Shown: positions 20,324 through 29,150 of the stretch, piece after piece
Numbering within the stretch: the stretch's first letter is position 1
Layout of the letters: the number at the start of each line of letters is the position of its first letter
From: Pseudotamlana agarivorans
Lineage (GTDB): Bacteria > Bacteroidota > Bacteroidia > Flavobacteriales > Flavobacteriaceae
Direction: 5' to 3'
Length of the DNA: 32,437 bases
Assembly: GCF_018860245.1 (NCBI RefSeq)
Contig: NZ_JAHKPD010000005.1
Span: 1 to 32,437 of the forward strand
Translations under genes and position numbers: made by a program
Notes under the pieces: generated by a model
Seen by the model: the letters and a program-made list of their open reading frames with translations, nothing else
What the model was told of the DNA's origin: nothing
Database searches by the model: none

Positions 20324-21154
20324 TTATGGTATAGTAATTACATTGCTAGACCCATACCAATATGACCAACTACCAGGAGACCCATAGTATACATAAAAAC
20401 TGAATTCTATATAGCCTATACAAGCGTCATAAGTACCTTCTCCATTTGGCGCTAAATAATAATCATAACCATCACTATCTGTACCTACTTCCCCCGCATT
20501 TAAAACTACTATACCATCAGATGCACCAGGTGATGAAGGCGTTAACGTTATTCCTACGGTTGCGTCACTTAATGCACTATAGCCAATAAAATCTCCATTT
20601 ATTGTTAACACATCACCACTAAGAGTAGCCGTAATACTTGTTTCTGAACCATAGGTTGCATTATTAATCAATGTTCCTTCAAAAACATCTGTTTGATTTG
20701 TACATTCATCATCTATAACAGTTACTACTAATGTATTATTATCATTATCGGGGCCTAATCCAAAAATAATATTTGGGTTAGAACTGCTTAGTGAAATAGA
20801 TAACTCAGCATCACCATCTCCGTCATCATTGTTTAACGTTAATAACGTTATATAACCTCTATATGATTCATAGCCTTTTTCGAAGGTAATAACACCACCT
20901 GATTCGTCTGAAACCCTATCAGCACCATCTCCTTCAATGGTATATGTTATTTGAAGATTGTCTTGAAGATCCCCTTTAGTAAATACCTGTATTGGTATAT
21001 TTGTTGCTTCAGTATCTCCTTCTACCATGTTTAAGGCACTATCAACAAAATAGACATTCACATCACTGTTATTGTCATCATCTGTATCACAAGAAAAAAG
21101 CATTACCATAGAAAGTCCCAATAGCGCGTACTTCCAAAAACTTAAATTTTTCAT
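20324..21154 (-). CDS. PUL surface lipoprotein, putative glycan-binding, Calx-beta-like
   Basis: This 276-residue protein has a lipoprotein signal (LLGLSMVMLFSC, Cys22) followed by DTDDDNNSD, an acidic stretch like the surface-export signals of flavobacterial lipoproteins. Residues about 30-150 (MVEGDTEATNIPIQV ... FEKGYESYRGYITL ... VTVIDDEC) resemble a Calx-beta domain. The C-terminal half is beta-rich with aromatic clusters (SFYVYYGSPGSWSYWYG) that could stack on sugars. Its place directly after SusD (20 bp) is where SusE/SusF-like surface glycan-binding proteins are usually encoded, and binding of the target glycan is inferred from that. I recognise no catalytic motif. Confidence 0.65.
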   Translation of the reverse strand: MKNLSFWKYALLGLSMVMLFSCDTDDDNNSDVNVYFVDSALNMVEGDTEATNIPIQVFTKGDLQDNLQITYTIEGDGADRVSDESGGVITFEKGYESYRGYITLLTLNNDDGDGDAELSISLSSSNPNIIFGLGPDNDNNTLVVTVIDDECTNQTDVFEGTLINNATYGSETSITATLSGDVLTINGDFIGYSALSDATVGITLTPSSPGASDGIVVLNAGEVGTDSDGYDYYLAPNGEGTYDACIGYIEFSFYVYYGSPGSWSYWYGSSNVITIP

Positions 21155-21174
21155 AATTGTTTTTTTTTAATTAA

Positions 21175-22692
21175 TTATTGTAATAACCACATCAGACTAT
21201 CTACATCGTCTACAGGGTATTGCCTGTTTATAGCTTCCGTGACATTTTCTGTGTTAACATTTAGTTCACTTTGTGGGTATTTCCAACGTACAGGAATTTT
21301 ATTTAAATCACCTGTGCTTAAATTGGTGTTTGGATTAACTGGCAAATCAGGGAAACCTGTACGTCTTTGCTCATAATAAAAGTTAAAACCAGTATTAAGG
21401 TAAGAACCAATATATTTTTGTGTTAAAATTTGTTCTATACCATTACTAGGGTCATAAGCCACTTCTGGACCGTTTATATAATCATCAATATAAGTATCAT
21501 CCAAAGTAACACCGTCATAACTCACAGCATTGTTACGATAGAAAAGCATATTTGCACGTATACCTTCGTTATAATGTTCTTCTGCACTATTAGGAATCCA
21601 GCCTAACTGTGCCGCTTCTGCAATATTAAACTCTTGCTCCCAATATCCTAAACTCACATAAGGTTCTGCATCAAATTGTTCATAATAGCGACTGTGAATT
21701 CTAGAAAGCTCATTATCTGCTTCGAGCTGAACTATATCATTAAAATCGGCAGTACCATCAGCACCGCTATAGGCGTCAAAATCATTAGGCTGCAACCCTG
21801 AGCTTACGGCATTCTGCGTAGGCTCAGCAAAATAGAATAAACGTTCATCTTCTCTTTCTTTTAAAATGTCCATTAAAAATGAATCCATGTGTGGATACTG
21901 CGAATGGTTATGTGTTAGACCATTAAACGGATAGCGCTCTCCTTCAATATCAAAAAATACGCGTTGCATATTATCATCATTTGATGTGAATATTGGATAT
22001 GTACTAGGATCACCCACAATTTGAGCAAACTTTTCTGCAATATTTATTTTGCTATCCCCTTCCTTTTTACTTAAACTAATCAATACTCTTAAAGTGAAAG
22101 AGTTTACTGCTTTTCTCCATTTGGAAATATCACCATCATAAATAACATCACCGCCCAAGACATTATCTGTATTTGCTAATATCGTATTAGCTTGTTCTAG
22201 CTGATCCAAAATACCTACAAATACATCTTCTTGTGTATCATACTTAGGAGTAAAAAGCGCATCGGTTTCTCCTTCTAATGCTTCCTGGTAAGGTATATCA
22301 CCAAAAGTTAAGGTTAAACTATGGAAATACCATGCTCTAAAAAAGTGTCCTAATCCTACATATACATCGTCACCAGTACGTCTTGCTTCTTCCTCCATCT
22401 TTATGACATTACGTAATGATGAATACGTACCAAAACCAGATCTATCGAAAAAATAATATTGAGAGTTTTCTATACCCGAAGTCCATACATTATGCCTAAT
22501 AAGTAAAGGATGATTAAAAAATGTTTTACTGTAATATGGTGCAGTCACAGCCAACGCATTTGTGGTTAGTAACAATGATGGTGTAACTTCTTCTGGGTTG
22601 TTAGGGTTTTTCGCTATCTCGTCAAAATTCCCAGTACATGCCCCGAAAACTAGCACTAAGAGAGAAAAGTATATAAATTTATAATGTTTCAT
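21175..22692 (-). CDS. SusD/RagB-like nutrient-binding outer-membrane lipoprotein
   Basis: The 505-residue protein begins with a lipoprotein signal (FSLLVLVFGAC, Cys19) and then CTGNFDEIAKNPNNPEEVTPS, characteristic of the second SusD-like family (SusD-like_2). It is mostly helical, with helix repeats in the middle (FFRAWYFHSLTLTFGDIPY, WRKAVNSFTLRVLISLSKK), which are the TPR-like units that pack on the SusC barrel. The C-terminal RWKYPQSELNVN also matches the family. SusD closes the SusC channel as a lid and binds oligosaccharides at the cell surface. It is encoded 19 bp after SusC, the standard pairing. Glycan specificity cannot be read from sequence. Confidence 0.92.
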   Translation of the reverse strand: MKHYKFIYFSLLVLVFGACTGNFDEIAKNPNNPEEVTPSLLLTTNALAVTAPYYSKTFFNHPLLIRHNVWTSGIENSQYYFFDRSGFGTYSSLRNVIKMEEEARRTGDDVYVGLGHFFRAWYFHSLTLTFGDIPYQEALEGETDALFTPKYDTQEDVFVGILDQLEQANTILANTDNVLGGDVIYDGDISKWRKAVNSFTLRVLISLSKKEGDSKINIAEKFAQIVGDPSTYPIFTSNDDNMQRVFFDIEGERYPFNGLTHNHSQYPHMDSFLMDILKEREDERLFYFAEPTQNAVSSGLQPNDFDAYSGADGTADFNDIVQLEADNELSRIHSRYYEQFDAEPYVSLGYWEQEFNIAEAAQLGWIPNSAEEHYNEGIRANMLFYRNNAVSYDGVTLDDTYIDDYINGPEVAYDPSNGIEQILTQKYIGSYLNTGFNFYYEQRRTGFPDLPVNPNTNLSTGDLNKIPVRWKYPQSELNVNTENVTEAINRQYPVDDVDSLMWLLQ

Positions 22693-22711
22693 AGTTTTGA
22701 TTTTTTATTTA

Positions 22712-25700
22712 TTAAAACGATACCTGAATGTTAAATCCAATATTTCTTTGAGAAGGTGAAGCAATATCATCTTCACCTCTATCCGGATCTACAAAATCCA
22801 AATCTGTATTAAAGAGAAACAAATTTCGTCCAACTAGATTAATATTCATTGAGGATAAACCGATATCTTCACAAGTAGCTTTTGGAATGGAATATCCAAT
22901 AGATAATTCTCTTAATTTGGCAAAAGTCTCTTTAAAAATATTTTGTTCGGTAGCACCATTAAAAACAGAAGGGTTATATCTTTTTTGATATGTTATATAA
23001 CTAACCTGTTGAGTATTAGGAGCAAATTCTCGTGTATCGTTTATAACCTCCCCACGATCATTATATGTAAGCTCACCACTCACAACTACTACGCCTGGAG
23101 CAACATAATTGTTGATACCGTTTGTAGATGCTTCTCTATATTCATTAACCGCATCAGGATGCGCACCACCAAACCATAAGGATTGTTCTGTTCTTGAATG
23201 AACAAGACCTCCTACACGACCATCAAAAGAGAACGAAAGTGAAAAATCCTTATAATTTACATTATTGATAAACGCCCAAACATAATCTGGATTAGAGAAA
23301 CCTCTAACACTTAAATTATCACTTTGAACAGGGAATCCATTACTATGAACTATATTACCTTCTGGATCTCTTTCCCAGTCATATATTAAAAACTGATCGG
23401 TACGTGCTCCTTCTTCAACCCAGTAGTTATTAGCCGAGAAGTCTGGATCTAATCTGTTTCTATACGTATTAAATGTTGACCAGTTAATTAACGTATTCCA
23501 TTGGAAATCATCCGTTTTTATAGGTGTAGCATCAAGAGTTACCTCAAAACCTCTTGTTTCAAATCTTTCTTTAGTATTCGTAGATATACTAGTAAAACCT
23601 GAAGCATTTGATACCGGTGCGTCACTTATAATATTAGATGTTAAATTATTAAAATAAGCAAAATCAAGTTTTAAGCGACTTTTAAAAAACCGCAAATCCG
23701 CTCCAACTTCATAACTACGTGTTTCTTCTGGCAATAAACCTCCTCCCCTAATAGTCCCTGGGTAAGATGCTGTGCTTTGACCCTGCCATGAATTTGCACT
23801 TACAGCATAAACAGGATTTAAACGATAAATATCAAATACGTTTTCCAGATCTATATCCTCTTTTGAAAGTGTCCAAGACCCTCTCAATTTAACAAAAGAT
23901 ATAACCTCAGGTAATTCAACAAGTTCTGAAATTACCGTACTCAATGCTGCTGAAGGATAAAAGAACGATTGTGAATCGGCAGGTAACGTTGTTGACCAAT
24001 CATTACGACCCGTTACATCAAGAAAAATAGCGTTTTTATACCCTAAACTCAATTTACCATAAGCACTGTTTACTTGTCTTTGTTTTTGATAATTTGTTGC
24101 ACTCACTGGGTTAGTTGAGTTTGACAAAGCGAAAAAGCCGGGTGTGTTCAATCCATCGGTAGAAGCACCAAGACTACGATACTGATTATAATTAAGAGTT
24201 GCACCTGCAAGTACGTTCAAATTAAAATCATCCGTTATTTCTTTATCATATATCAATAAAAGGTCTGAATTTACAGTAAAGTCATACCTCGAAAATTCTG
24301 AATAGTTACCTAAACCTTGTCCTTGACTTATTGGAGTATTAGTAGTTGTCCTTACATTATTAGAATTGAAACCCGTTCTACTAGTCACGCTTAGACCTTC
24401 AATAATCTCCCAGCTCAAGTTCAAATAACCATAAGCTCCATCTTCGTAATAGCCGTTTAAATTTTCATTGGCAAGAAAATAAGGGTTATTATAAAATGGT
24501 GTGGTTTGATAGTAGCGTTGTTGTACATCTTCAATCTCCCAATAATCCTTAAAGTCGCGTACATCAAAATCAACCCCAGACCATACTAGCAAGTTATATA
24601 TATAACTATTACTCGTGTAGCCAGTTGTAGGAGTATTTGGAGAAAATTGTTTATTATATGTTATAGAAGATTGCACATCAACAGCTCCAATTTTTGTACT
24701 ACCGTTTACATTTATAGTCACATTATTAAGCTTGGTGTTAGGCACTTGCCCTTCTTGAAAAGTATGTGTTGCTGATACACGGTATGTGCCTTTTTCACTA
24801 CTACTAGAAACATTAATATTGTTGGTAGTAATAAAGCCTGGTCTTAAAAAACTGTCCAAATTATCCTTTCCACGTGATACCCAAGGAGTCGGTATACGAT
24901 CTCCTGTTACAGGATCAACAGGACTATCCCATTGCGAAATTTCTTTCCAACCACTTGCAGTTGATGAATCGCGAACATCTAAACGAGGTCCCCATATATA
25001 AGTACCAGCATCATTGGTTCCTCCACCAGCACCATCTACGTAGCTATATCTACCATTATCTCCACTACCATAAACAGTTTGACGTTCTGGAACTGCTATA
25101 AACCCAGCATTAAAAGTACTGCTACTGCTAATATTGACAACAGTCTTTCCTTTTGGACCTTTTTTAGTCGTTATCATAATTGCACCTCCTGCACCTCTAG
25201 AACCATACAATGCAGATGCAGTAGCACCTTTTAATACATCCATACTCTCTATATCACTAGCGCTAATATTATAAAAATTCGTATCTGTTGGCACACCATC
25301 AATTACCACTAATGGGGTTTCTCCACGAAGACTAATATCGGGTGTAGTATAAAATTCAGTACTATTATAAACGGTAAGACCAGCAACTTTACCAGTCAAG
25401 TTACTCAAAACATTTGCTTCTGGGGCAGTTGTAAGGGCACCTCCTTCTACGTTTTGAACAGCATACCCCAAAGCTTTTTCCTCTTTTTTAATTCCTAAGG
25501 CAGTAATTACAACCTCATTTAAGGCGTTAGAATCTTCTGCCAGGTTAATTATAAAATTGGTTTTTCCAGAGATCGCTAACTCTTGGGTGGCGTAACCAAC
25601 GTAAGACACAACTATAGTTTTACTACCTGAGTTTGTGTTTAGCGTAAACTGCCCATCAAAATCAGTAGACGTACCATTTGATGTTCCTTTAATTAATACA

Positions 25701-25894
25701 GTTGCTCCTGCAAGTGGCTGTTGTGATACTGCATCAAAAACAGATCCTGTAACCGTTTTATCTTGAGCAAAAACATTTTGGTTAACAGCTAATAATATCA
25801 GTATTGCAATAAGATGCTTGAAACACTTATTTCTGTTTACAATACATACTCTTATTTTTTTCCTTAATAAAAGCAAAAAATTAAATTTTTCCAT
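22712..25894 (-). CDS. SusC/RagA-family TonB-dependent outer-membrane transporter
   Basis: The 1060-residue protein has a signal peptide ending near LAVNQNVFAQ (residue 44), a carboxypeptidase-regulatory-like domain (about 48-130; GATVLIKGTSNGTSTDFDGQF), a TonB box-like EVVITALG, the plug domain (about 140-250; VLKGATASALYGSRGAGGAIMITTKKG), and a 22-strand barrel ending in FNIQVSF with the terminal aromatic. It imports oligosaccharides across the outer membrane, powered by TonB, with SusD as lid. It lacks the N-terminal STN domain used for ECF sigma/anti-sigma signalling, in keeping with the absence of such genes and the presence of a divergent TetR gene. It is the first gene of the PUL, with a -7 box at 25928-25935. 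Confidence 0.95.
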   Translation of the reverse strand: MEKFNFLLLLRKKIRVCIVNRNKCFKHLIAILILLAVNQNVFAQDKTVTGSVFDAVSQQPLAGATVLIKGTSNGTSTDFDGQFTLNTNSGSKTIVVSYVGYATQELAISGKTNFIINLAEDSNALNEVVITALGIKKEEKALGYAVQNVEGGALTTAPEANVLSNLTGKVAGLTVYNSTEFYTTPDISLRGETPLVVIDGVPTDTNFYNISASDIESMDVLKGATASALYGSRGAGGAIMITTKKGPKGKTVVNISSSSTFNAGFIAVPERQTVYGSGDNGRYSYVDGAGGGTNDAGTYIWGPRLDVRDSSTASGWKEISQWDSPVDPVTGDRIPTPWVSRGKDNLDSFLRPGFITTNNINVSSSSEKGTYRVSATHTFQEGQVPNTKLNNVTINVNGSTKIGAVDVQSSITYNKQFSPNTPTTGYTSNSYIYNLLVWSGVDFDVRDFKDYWEIEDVQQRYYQTTPFYNNPYFLANENLNGYYEDGAYGYLNLSWEIIEGLSVTSRTGFNSNNVRTTTNTPISQGQGLGNYSEFSRYDFTVNSDLLLIYDKEITDDFNLNVLAGATLNYNQYRSLGASTDGLNTPGFFALSNSTNPVSATNYQKQRQVNSAYGKLSLGYKNAIFLDVTGRNDWSTTLPADSQSFFYPSAALSTVISELVELPEVISFVKLRGSWTLSKEDIDLENVFDIYRLNPVYAVSANSWQGQSTASYPGTIRGGGLLPEETRSYEVGADLRFFKSRLKLDFAYFNNLTSNIISDAPVSNASGFTSISTNTKERFETRGFEVTLDATPIKTDDFQWNTLINWSTFNTYRNRLDPDFSANNYWVEEGARTDQFLIYDWERDPEGNIVHSNGFPVQSDNLSVRGFSNPDYVWAFINNVNYKDFSLSFSFDGRVGGLVHSRTEQSLWFGGAHPDAVNEYREASTNGINNYVAPGVVVVSGELTYNDRGEVINDTREFAPNTQQVSYITYQKRYNPSVFNGATEQNIFKETFAKLRELSIGYSIPKATCEDIGLSSMNINLVGRNLFLFNTDLDFVDPDRGEDDIASPSQRNIGFNIQVSF

Positions 25895-25927
25895 TCGGTT
25901 GTTTTTTTTAGGTTTTAATCAGTGTGT

Positions 25928-25935
25928 CAAATATA
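25928..25935 (-). promoter_or_regulatory. Bacteroidota -7 box for susC
   Basis: On the minus strand TATATTTG fits TAnnTTTG exactly and lies about 33 nt before the susC start codon. No good -33 TTTG is present at the usual 19-21 nt upstream, where the TetR-type operator sits instead. Confidence 0.6.
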
Positions 25936-25944
25936 TAAATTATT

Positions 25945-25964
25945 TTGATTGAACAGTCAGTCAA
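25945..25964. promoter_or_regulatory. Palindromic TetR-type operator between susC and tetR
   Basis: TTGATTGA-ACAG-TCAGTCAA is a 20-bp imperfect palindrome (each half TTGAYTGA), the size and shape of many TetR-family operators. It lies just upstream of both divergent -7 boxes (10 nt from susC's, 15 nt from the regulator's), so one bound dimer pair could block both promoters. The cognate regulator is the adjacent gene; binding is inferred. Confidence 0.65.
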
Positions 25965-25978
25965 TTAAAAAATTTTGT

Positions 25979-25986
25979 TAAATTTG
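25979..25986 (+). promoter_or_regulatory. Bacteroidota -7 box for the TetR gene
   Basis: TAAATTTG matches TAnnTTTG, 35 nt before the regulator start codon. Its -33 region falls on the palindromic operator, which suggests autorepression. Confidence 0.55.
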
Positions 25987-26021
25987 TTAAATTAATACTA
26001 ACAAGCAGCTAAAATTAAATT

Positions 26022-26627
26022 ATGGGGAGAAAAAGTTTAAAAATAATACGTCAAAAAGAAATTATCGAACATTTTTATAATGTAGCAAAAACTCAAGGCT
26101 TAGAAAACACTTCAATAGCCAAGGTGGCAAAAGAAATGAATATTAATACGAGTTTGATTTTATATTACTTTAAATCTAAAGAAGAATTAATGTTTGGTCT
26201 AATAGAATATATACTGGAGAGATACAAGTCTATATATGTTACAAATGAAAATGACAGTAGTGAAATTAAGCTCAGAAAAATCATAAACAATTTATTCTCA
26301 AAAGATTGGAACAATTTAGTTGATGACGGCGTTTTTTATAGTTGTTACACACTTACCTTCAGAGATGAAAAGATAAAAGAAGCCTTCAAAGACCTACATA
26401 ATTCTCTAAGATTATTTTTAGAAGAAATAATAATTGAAGCAAAAAAAGACCGAGTTATAAGTGTTAAAAACCCAAAAGAAACAGCAGAGCTTATATTTGT
26501 TTTTGTAGAGGGTGCCTACTATTACTTATCACTTTTTGATATTACTGATATTGAATACACTAACAAAACAGAACATTACAAAACAGCAGCTTTAGACATG
26601 CTAAAATTTAATAAGGCCCTCCAATAA
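26022..26627 (+). CDS. TetR/AcrR-family transcriptional regulator, divergent from the PUL
   Basis: The 201-residue protein has an N-terminal TetR DNA-binding domain (about residues 8-60): IIEHFYNVAKTQGLENTSI, then the helix-turn-helix IAKVAKEMNINTSLILYYFKSKEEL with the family's YYxFxSKEEL motif. The rest is an all-helical ligand-binding and dimerisation domain. It is transcribed away from susC across a 127-bp gap holding a 20-bp palindrome and both -7 boxes, so control of itself and the PUL is likely. PULs are more often run by hybrid two-component systems, SusR or ECF sigma/FecR pairs. The inducer, if any, is unknown and might be a sugar or a cleavage product. Confidence 0.88.
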   Translation: MGRKSLKIIRQKEIIEHFYNVAKTQGLENTSIAKVAKEMNINTSLILYYFKSKEELMFGLIEYILERYKSIYVTNENDSSEIKLRKIINNLFSKDWNNLVDDGVFYSCYTLTFRDEKIKEAFKDLHNSLRLFLEEIIIEAKKDRVISVKNPKETAELIFVFVEGAYYYLSLFDITDIEYTNKTEHYKTAALDMLKFNKALQ

Positions 26628-26641
26628 ACTTAAAAATATAG

Positions 26642-26905
26642 TTATTCCTTACTATTTTTTTTTCTAAAAATGGAAACTATCATTACCAAACCAATGCACA
26701 TCCAAACAAAATTAGTGAATAAATTAGGGTTATCCTTTGTATCATAAGCACAAATAACTAGGCACAAACCACCAATTACATTCATAGATTGATAAATAAT
26801 ACTATTTGACTGAAGTCTATTAATACTCAATAAGAAATATGAGATTAAGTATGAGGCCGAACCAATCCAACCTACAATTTGAAACGTATTTAATGGCTCT
26901 AACAT
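26642..26905 (-). CDS. Small CBU_0592-type membrane protein
   Basis: This 87-residue protein has three hydrophobic segments: VGWIGSASYLISYFLLS, the ICAYDTKDNPN-preceding stretch SMNVIGGLCLVICAY, and FVWMCIGLVMIVSIF. The pattern GWIGSxxYLxxYFLLS..N..IYQxxN matches the CBU_0592-like family of small integral membrane proteins, whose function is not known. It converges on the TetR gene with only 14 bp between the stop codons. A -7 box (TATATTTG, minus strand) is present 20 nt before its start codon. No link to the neighbouring PUL is apparent. Confidence 0.7.
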   Translation of the reverse strand: MLEPLNTFQIVGWIGSASYLISYFLLSINRLQSNSIIYQSMNVIGGLCLVICAYDTKDNPNLFTNFVWMCIGLVMIVSIFRKKNSKE

Positions 26906-26924
26906 TTAAAATTAACTTTTAAAG

Positions 26925-26932
26925 CAAATATA
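26925..26932 (-). promoter_or_regulatory. Bacteroidota -7 box for the small membrane protein gene
   Basis: Minus-strand TATATTTG matches TAnnTTTG exactly, 20 nt before the start codon. The -33 element is weak. Confidence 0.45.
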
Positions 26933-27088
26933 GTTTTATGATATTAATTCCATAATAGAATTTGATAAAGTTCAATAATTATTAAATCAGAATAATTATA
27001 TAGTAAATAAAATTGGAGCATCTGTTGAAAACAAAAAATAATGACTCCACAAATTCATTCTTGTCAAATTACATAATCAAATAAATAT

Positions 27089-27859
27089 ATGAGACACAAA
27101 AAATTGTTTTTTTTAATAGTCATTTTAACTTTCAATCTCTCTTTTTCGTCTGTAAAAGACCTCACAAACGAGTTTAAAAATAAACTTGGAATTGAAATTA
27201 TTCTTGACACAACTGTAGTTAGTACATGGCCTCTAGTTCATTATAAAAAGCCTTCCGATTATTGTAGGCTAGAAACCTACTTAAAAATATTAAAGTTTGA
27301 GTTTGAAAAATACCCCAAGGAATATTTCAAAAATATTGATTTACAAAAAATTGTGATATGCAACGATTTGAAAGTTAAAGATGTAAAACGAGCCGCCGTT
27401 CCCGACCCCGAGAAACATACACTCTTTTTTGCCATTAACTCCAATTATAATAGAAGTTATTTAGTACATGTTATGCATCATGAACTCCACCATTTTACCG
27501 AAGATACGTTATGGGATACCATGTATTATAAATGGAAAAGATGGAACAGAAAAAATATTAGAAAATTTGAATATTCTGCTGGTGGACACATTGCATATTT
27601 TGATGAAAATAAAAAAGTGGATTGGTACACGCTTAACAACCCCATAAAAGGATTTTTAAATTTATACTCAACAACTGGGCAAGAGGAAGATAGGTGCGAA
27701 ATTGTCGCTTTGATGATGCATGATTCGAAAAGACATTTGTTAATAGAACTTTGCCAAAAAGACGGAAAGTTAAAAAGAAAAACAAAACTAATGATGAGAA
27801 CATTGGACAAGTTAAGTGATACTAAAAAAAATTATTGGAGATATAAAGTCATAATCTAG
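27089..27859 (+). CDS. Exported putative zinc metallopeptidase of unknown family
   Basis: I do not recognise the family. The 256-residue protein has an N-terminal signal (KKLFFLIVILTFNLSFSS, cleavage near residue 20) and no lipobox. The zinc motif is HELHH (131-135), and GQEEDRCEIVALM (197-209) supplies an acidic residue (Glu204) as plausible third ligand, about 70 residues later. This layout resembles gluzincin-like peptidases, including putative zinc-binding peptidases of Bacteroidota that carry an EDxxE motif after HExxH. The C-terminus is strongly basic (KLKRKTKLMMRTLDK). It is alone on its strand between the small membrane protein gene and the proline dehydrogenase gene (98 bp downstream), with no partner suggesting a substrate. 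Confidence 0.6.
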   Translation: MRHKKLFFLIVILTFNLSFSSVKDLTNEFKNKLGIEIILDTTVVSTWPLVHYKKPSDYCRLETYLKILKFEFEKYPKEYFKNIDLQKIVICNDLKVKDVKRAAVPDPEKHTLFFAINSNYNRSYLVHVMHHELHHFTEDTLWDTMYYKWKRWNRKNIRKFEYSAGGHIAYFDENKKVDWYTLNNPIKGFLNLYSTTGQEEDRCEIVALMMHDSKRHLLIELCQKDGKLKRKTKLMMRTLDKLSDTKKNYWRYKVII

Positions 27860-27957
27860 TTTGTAAAGATTCACAATTGAGATTTTTTTTTTATCAATCA
27901 AACTTGGCAACCATACTATTTAAATTATACATACAGTTGTAAATTAACAATCAAATA

Positions 27958-29139
27958 ATGTCCAACAAAGAAATTTTTAACAATACTGAAATCGCTTTTT
28001 CGCTTAAAAGTGATTCTGAACTAGAACGCGCACATTTTTTATTTAAAATGATTTCCATAGTGCCTTTAGTAAGGATAGGAACTGCTGCAACCAATTTTGC
28101 TATTAAAGCACACTTACCTGTTGAAGGACTAATTCGCTCAACCGTATTCGATCATTTTTGTGGAGGCATAAGTGAAGAGGATTGTGTTTCTGTAATTGAT
28201 AATCTTTATGAAAAAGGCATAAGTTCTGTTTTAGATTATTCAGTTGAGGGAAAAGAAAATGAAAATGAATTTGATGTTGCAAGAGACATGGTACTCAAAT
28301 TAATCGATTTTTCAAAAGAACGAAAATCCATGCCTTTTGTTGTTTTTAAACCCACAGGATTTGGTAGGTTTTATCTCTATGAAAAATTGGGAAAAGGAGA
28401 CCAATTAACAGAAAAAGAACAAGCAGAATGGGATAAAATTGTTGAAAGGTTTGACGTGGTTTGTAAAAAAGCGAAGACATATGATGTAGCCGTATTGATT
28501 GATGGCGAAGAAAGTTGGATGCAGGAGGCAGCTGATACATTGGTAACCAACATGATGCAAAAATATAATACAGAAAAGCCCATAGTTTATAACACGTTAC
28601 AAATGTACAGGCACGACAGATTGGCCTTTTTAAAGAAAGAACTTGTTAAGGCTAAAACAGGGAACTATCATCTTGGTTTTAAGTTGGTTCGTGGAGCTTA
28701 TATGGAAAAAGAAAACAAACGAGCGAATGAGAAAGGGTACACTTCCCCAATTTGCAAAAGCAAACAAGAAACCGACCTTAATTTTAATTCGACCTTAAAT
28801 TATATCCTTGATAATTTGGAGGGTATCTCTTTAGTTGCAGGAACACATAACGAAGAAAGCTCTTATTTACTTATGGAACTCATGCAAGAAAAAGGATTAA
28901 AAAATAATGATAGTAGAGTTTGGTTTGCACAATTATACGGTATGAGCGACCATATTAGTTTCAATTTATCCAATAATGACTATAATGTTGCCAAATACAT
29001 ACCTTTTGGTCCTGTAAAAGATGTGATGCCCTATTTAATAAGACGTGCGGAAGAGAACACTTCTGTTGCAGGGCAAACAAGTAGAGAACTAAATCTATTG
29101 AATCAAGAGAAAAAACGCAGGAAATCAGATAGAACTTAA
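27958..29139 (+). CDS. Proline dehydrogenase, intact copy
   Basis: The 393-residue flavoprotein oxidises L-proline to 1-pyrroline-5-carboxylate, passing electrons to the respiratory chain. Family motifs are complete: VFKPTGFGR (129-137), FKLVRGAYMEKENKRA (241-256), AGTHNEE (294-300), FAQLYGMSDH (323-332), KYIPFGPVKDVMPYL (346-360) and the substrate-binding RRAEEN (362-367). The product is the substrate of PruA, whose gene is at 5086-6711. Residues 49-106 and 357-393 are repeated with about 93% nucleotide identity in a broken copy at 30721-31006, just after the next gene. The intact copy may therefore be a recombinant of two alleles. The sulfatase gene follows after 11 bp and is probably co-transcribed. 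Confidence 0.95.
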   Translation: MSNKEIFNNTEIAFSLKSDSELERAHFLFKMISIVPLVRIGTAATNFAIKAHLPVEGLIRSTVFDHFCGGISEEDCVSVIDNLYEKGISSVLDYSVEGKENENEFDVARDMVLKLIDFSKERKSMPFVVFKPTGFGRFYLYEKLGKGDQLTEKEQAEWDKIVERFDVVCKKAKTYDVAVLIDGEESWMQEAADTLVTNMMQKYNTEKPIVYNTLQMYRHDRLAFLKKELVKAKTGNYHLGFKLVRGAYMEKENKRANEKGYTSPICKSKQETDLNFNSTLNYILDNLEGISLVAGTHNEESSYLLMELMQEKGLKNNDSRVWFAQLYGMSDHISFNLSNNDYNVAKYIPFGPVKDVMPYLIRRAEENTSVAGQTSRELNLLNQEKKRRKSDRT

Positions 29140-29150
29140 ACTATATAGAT

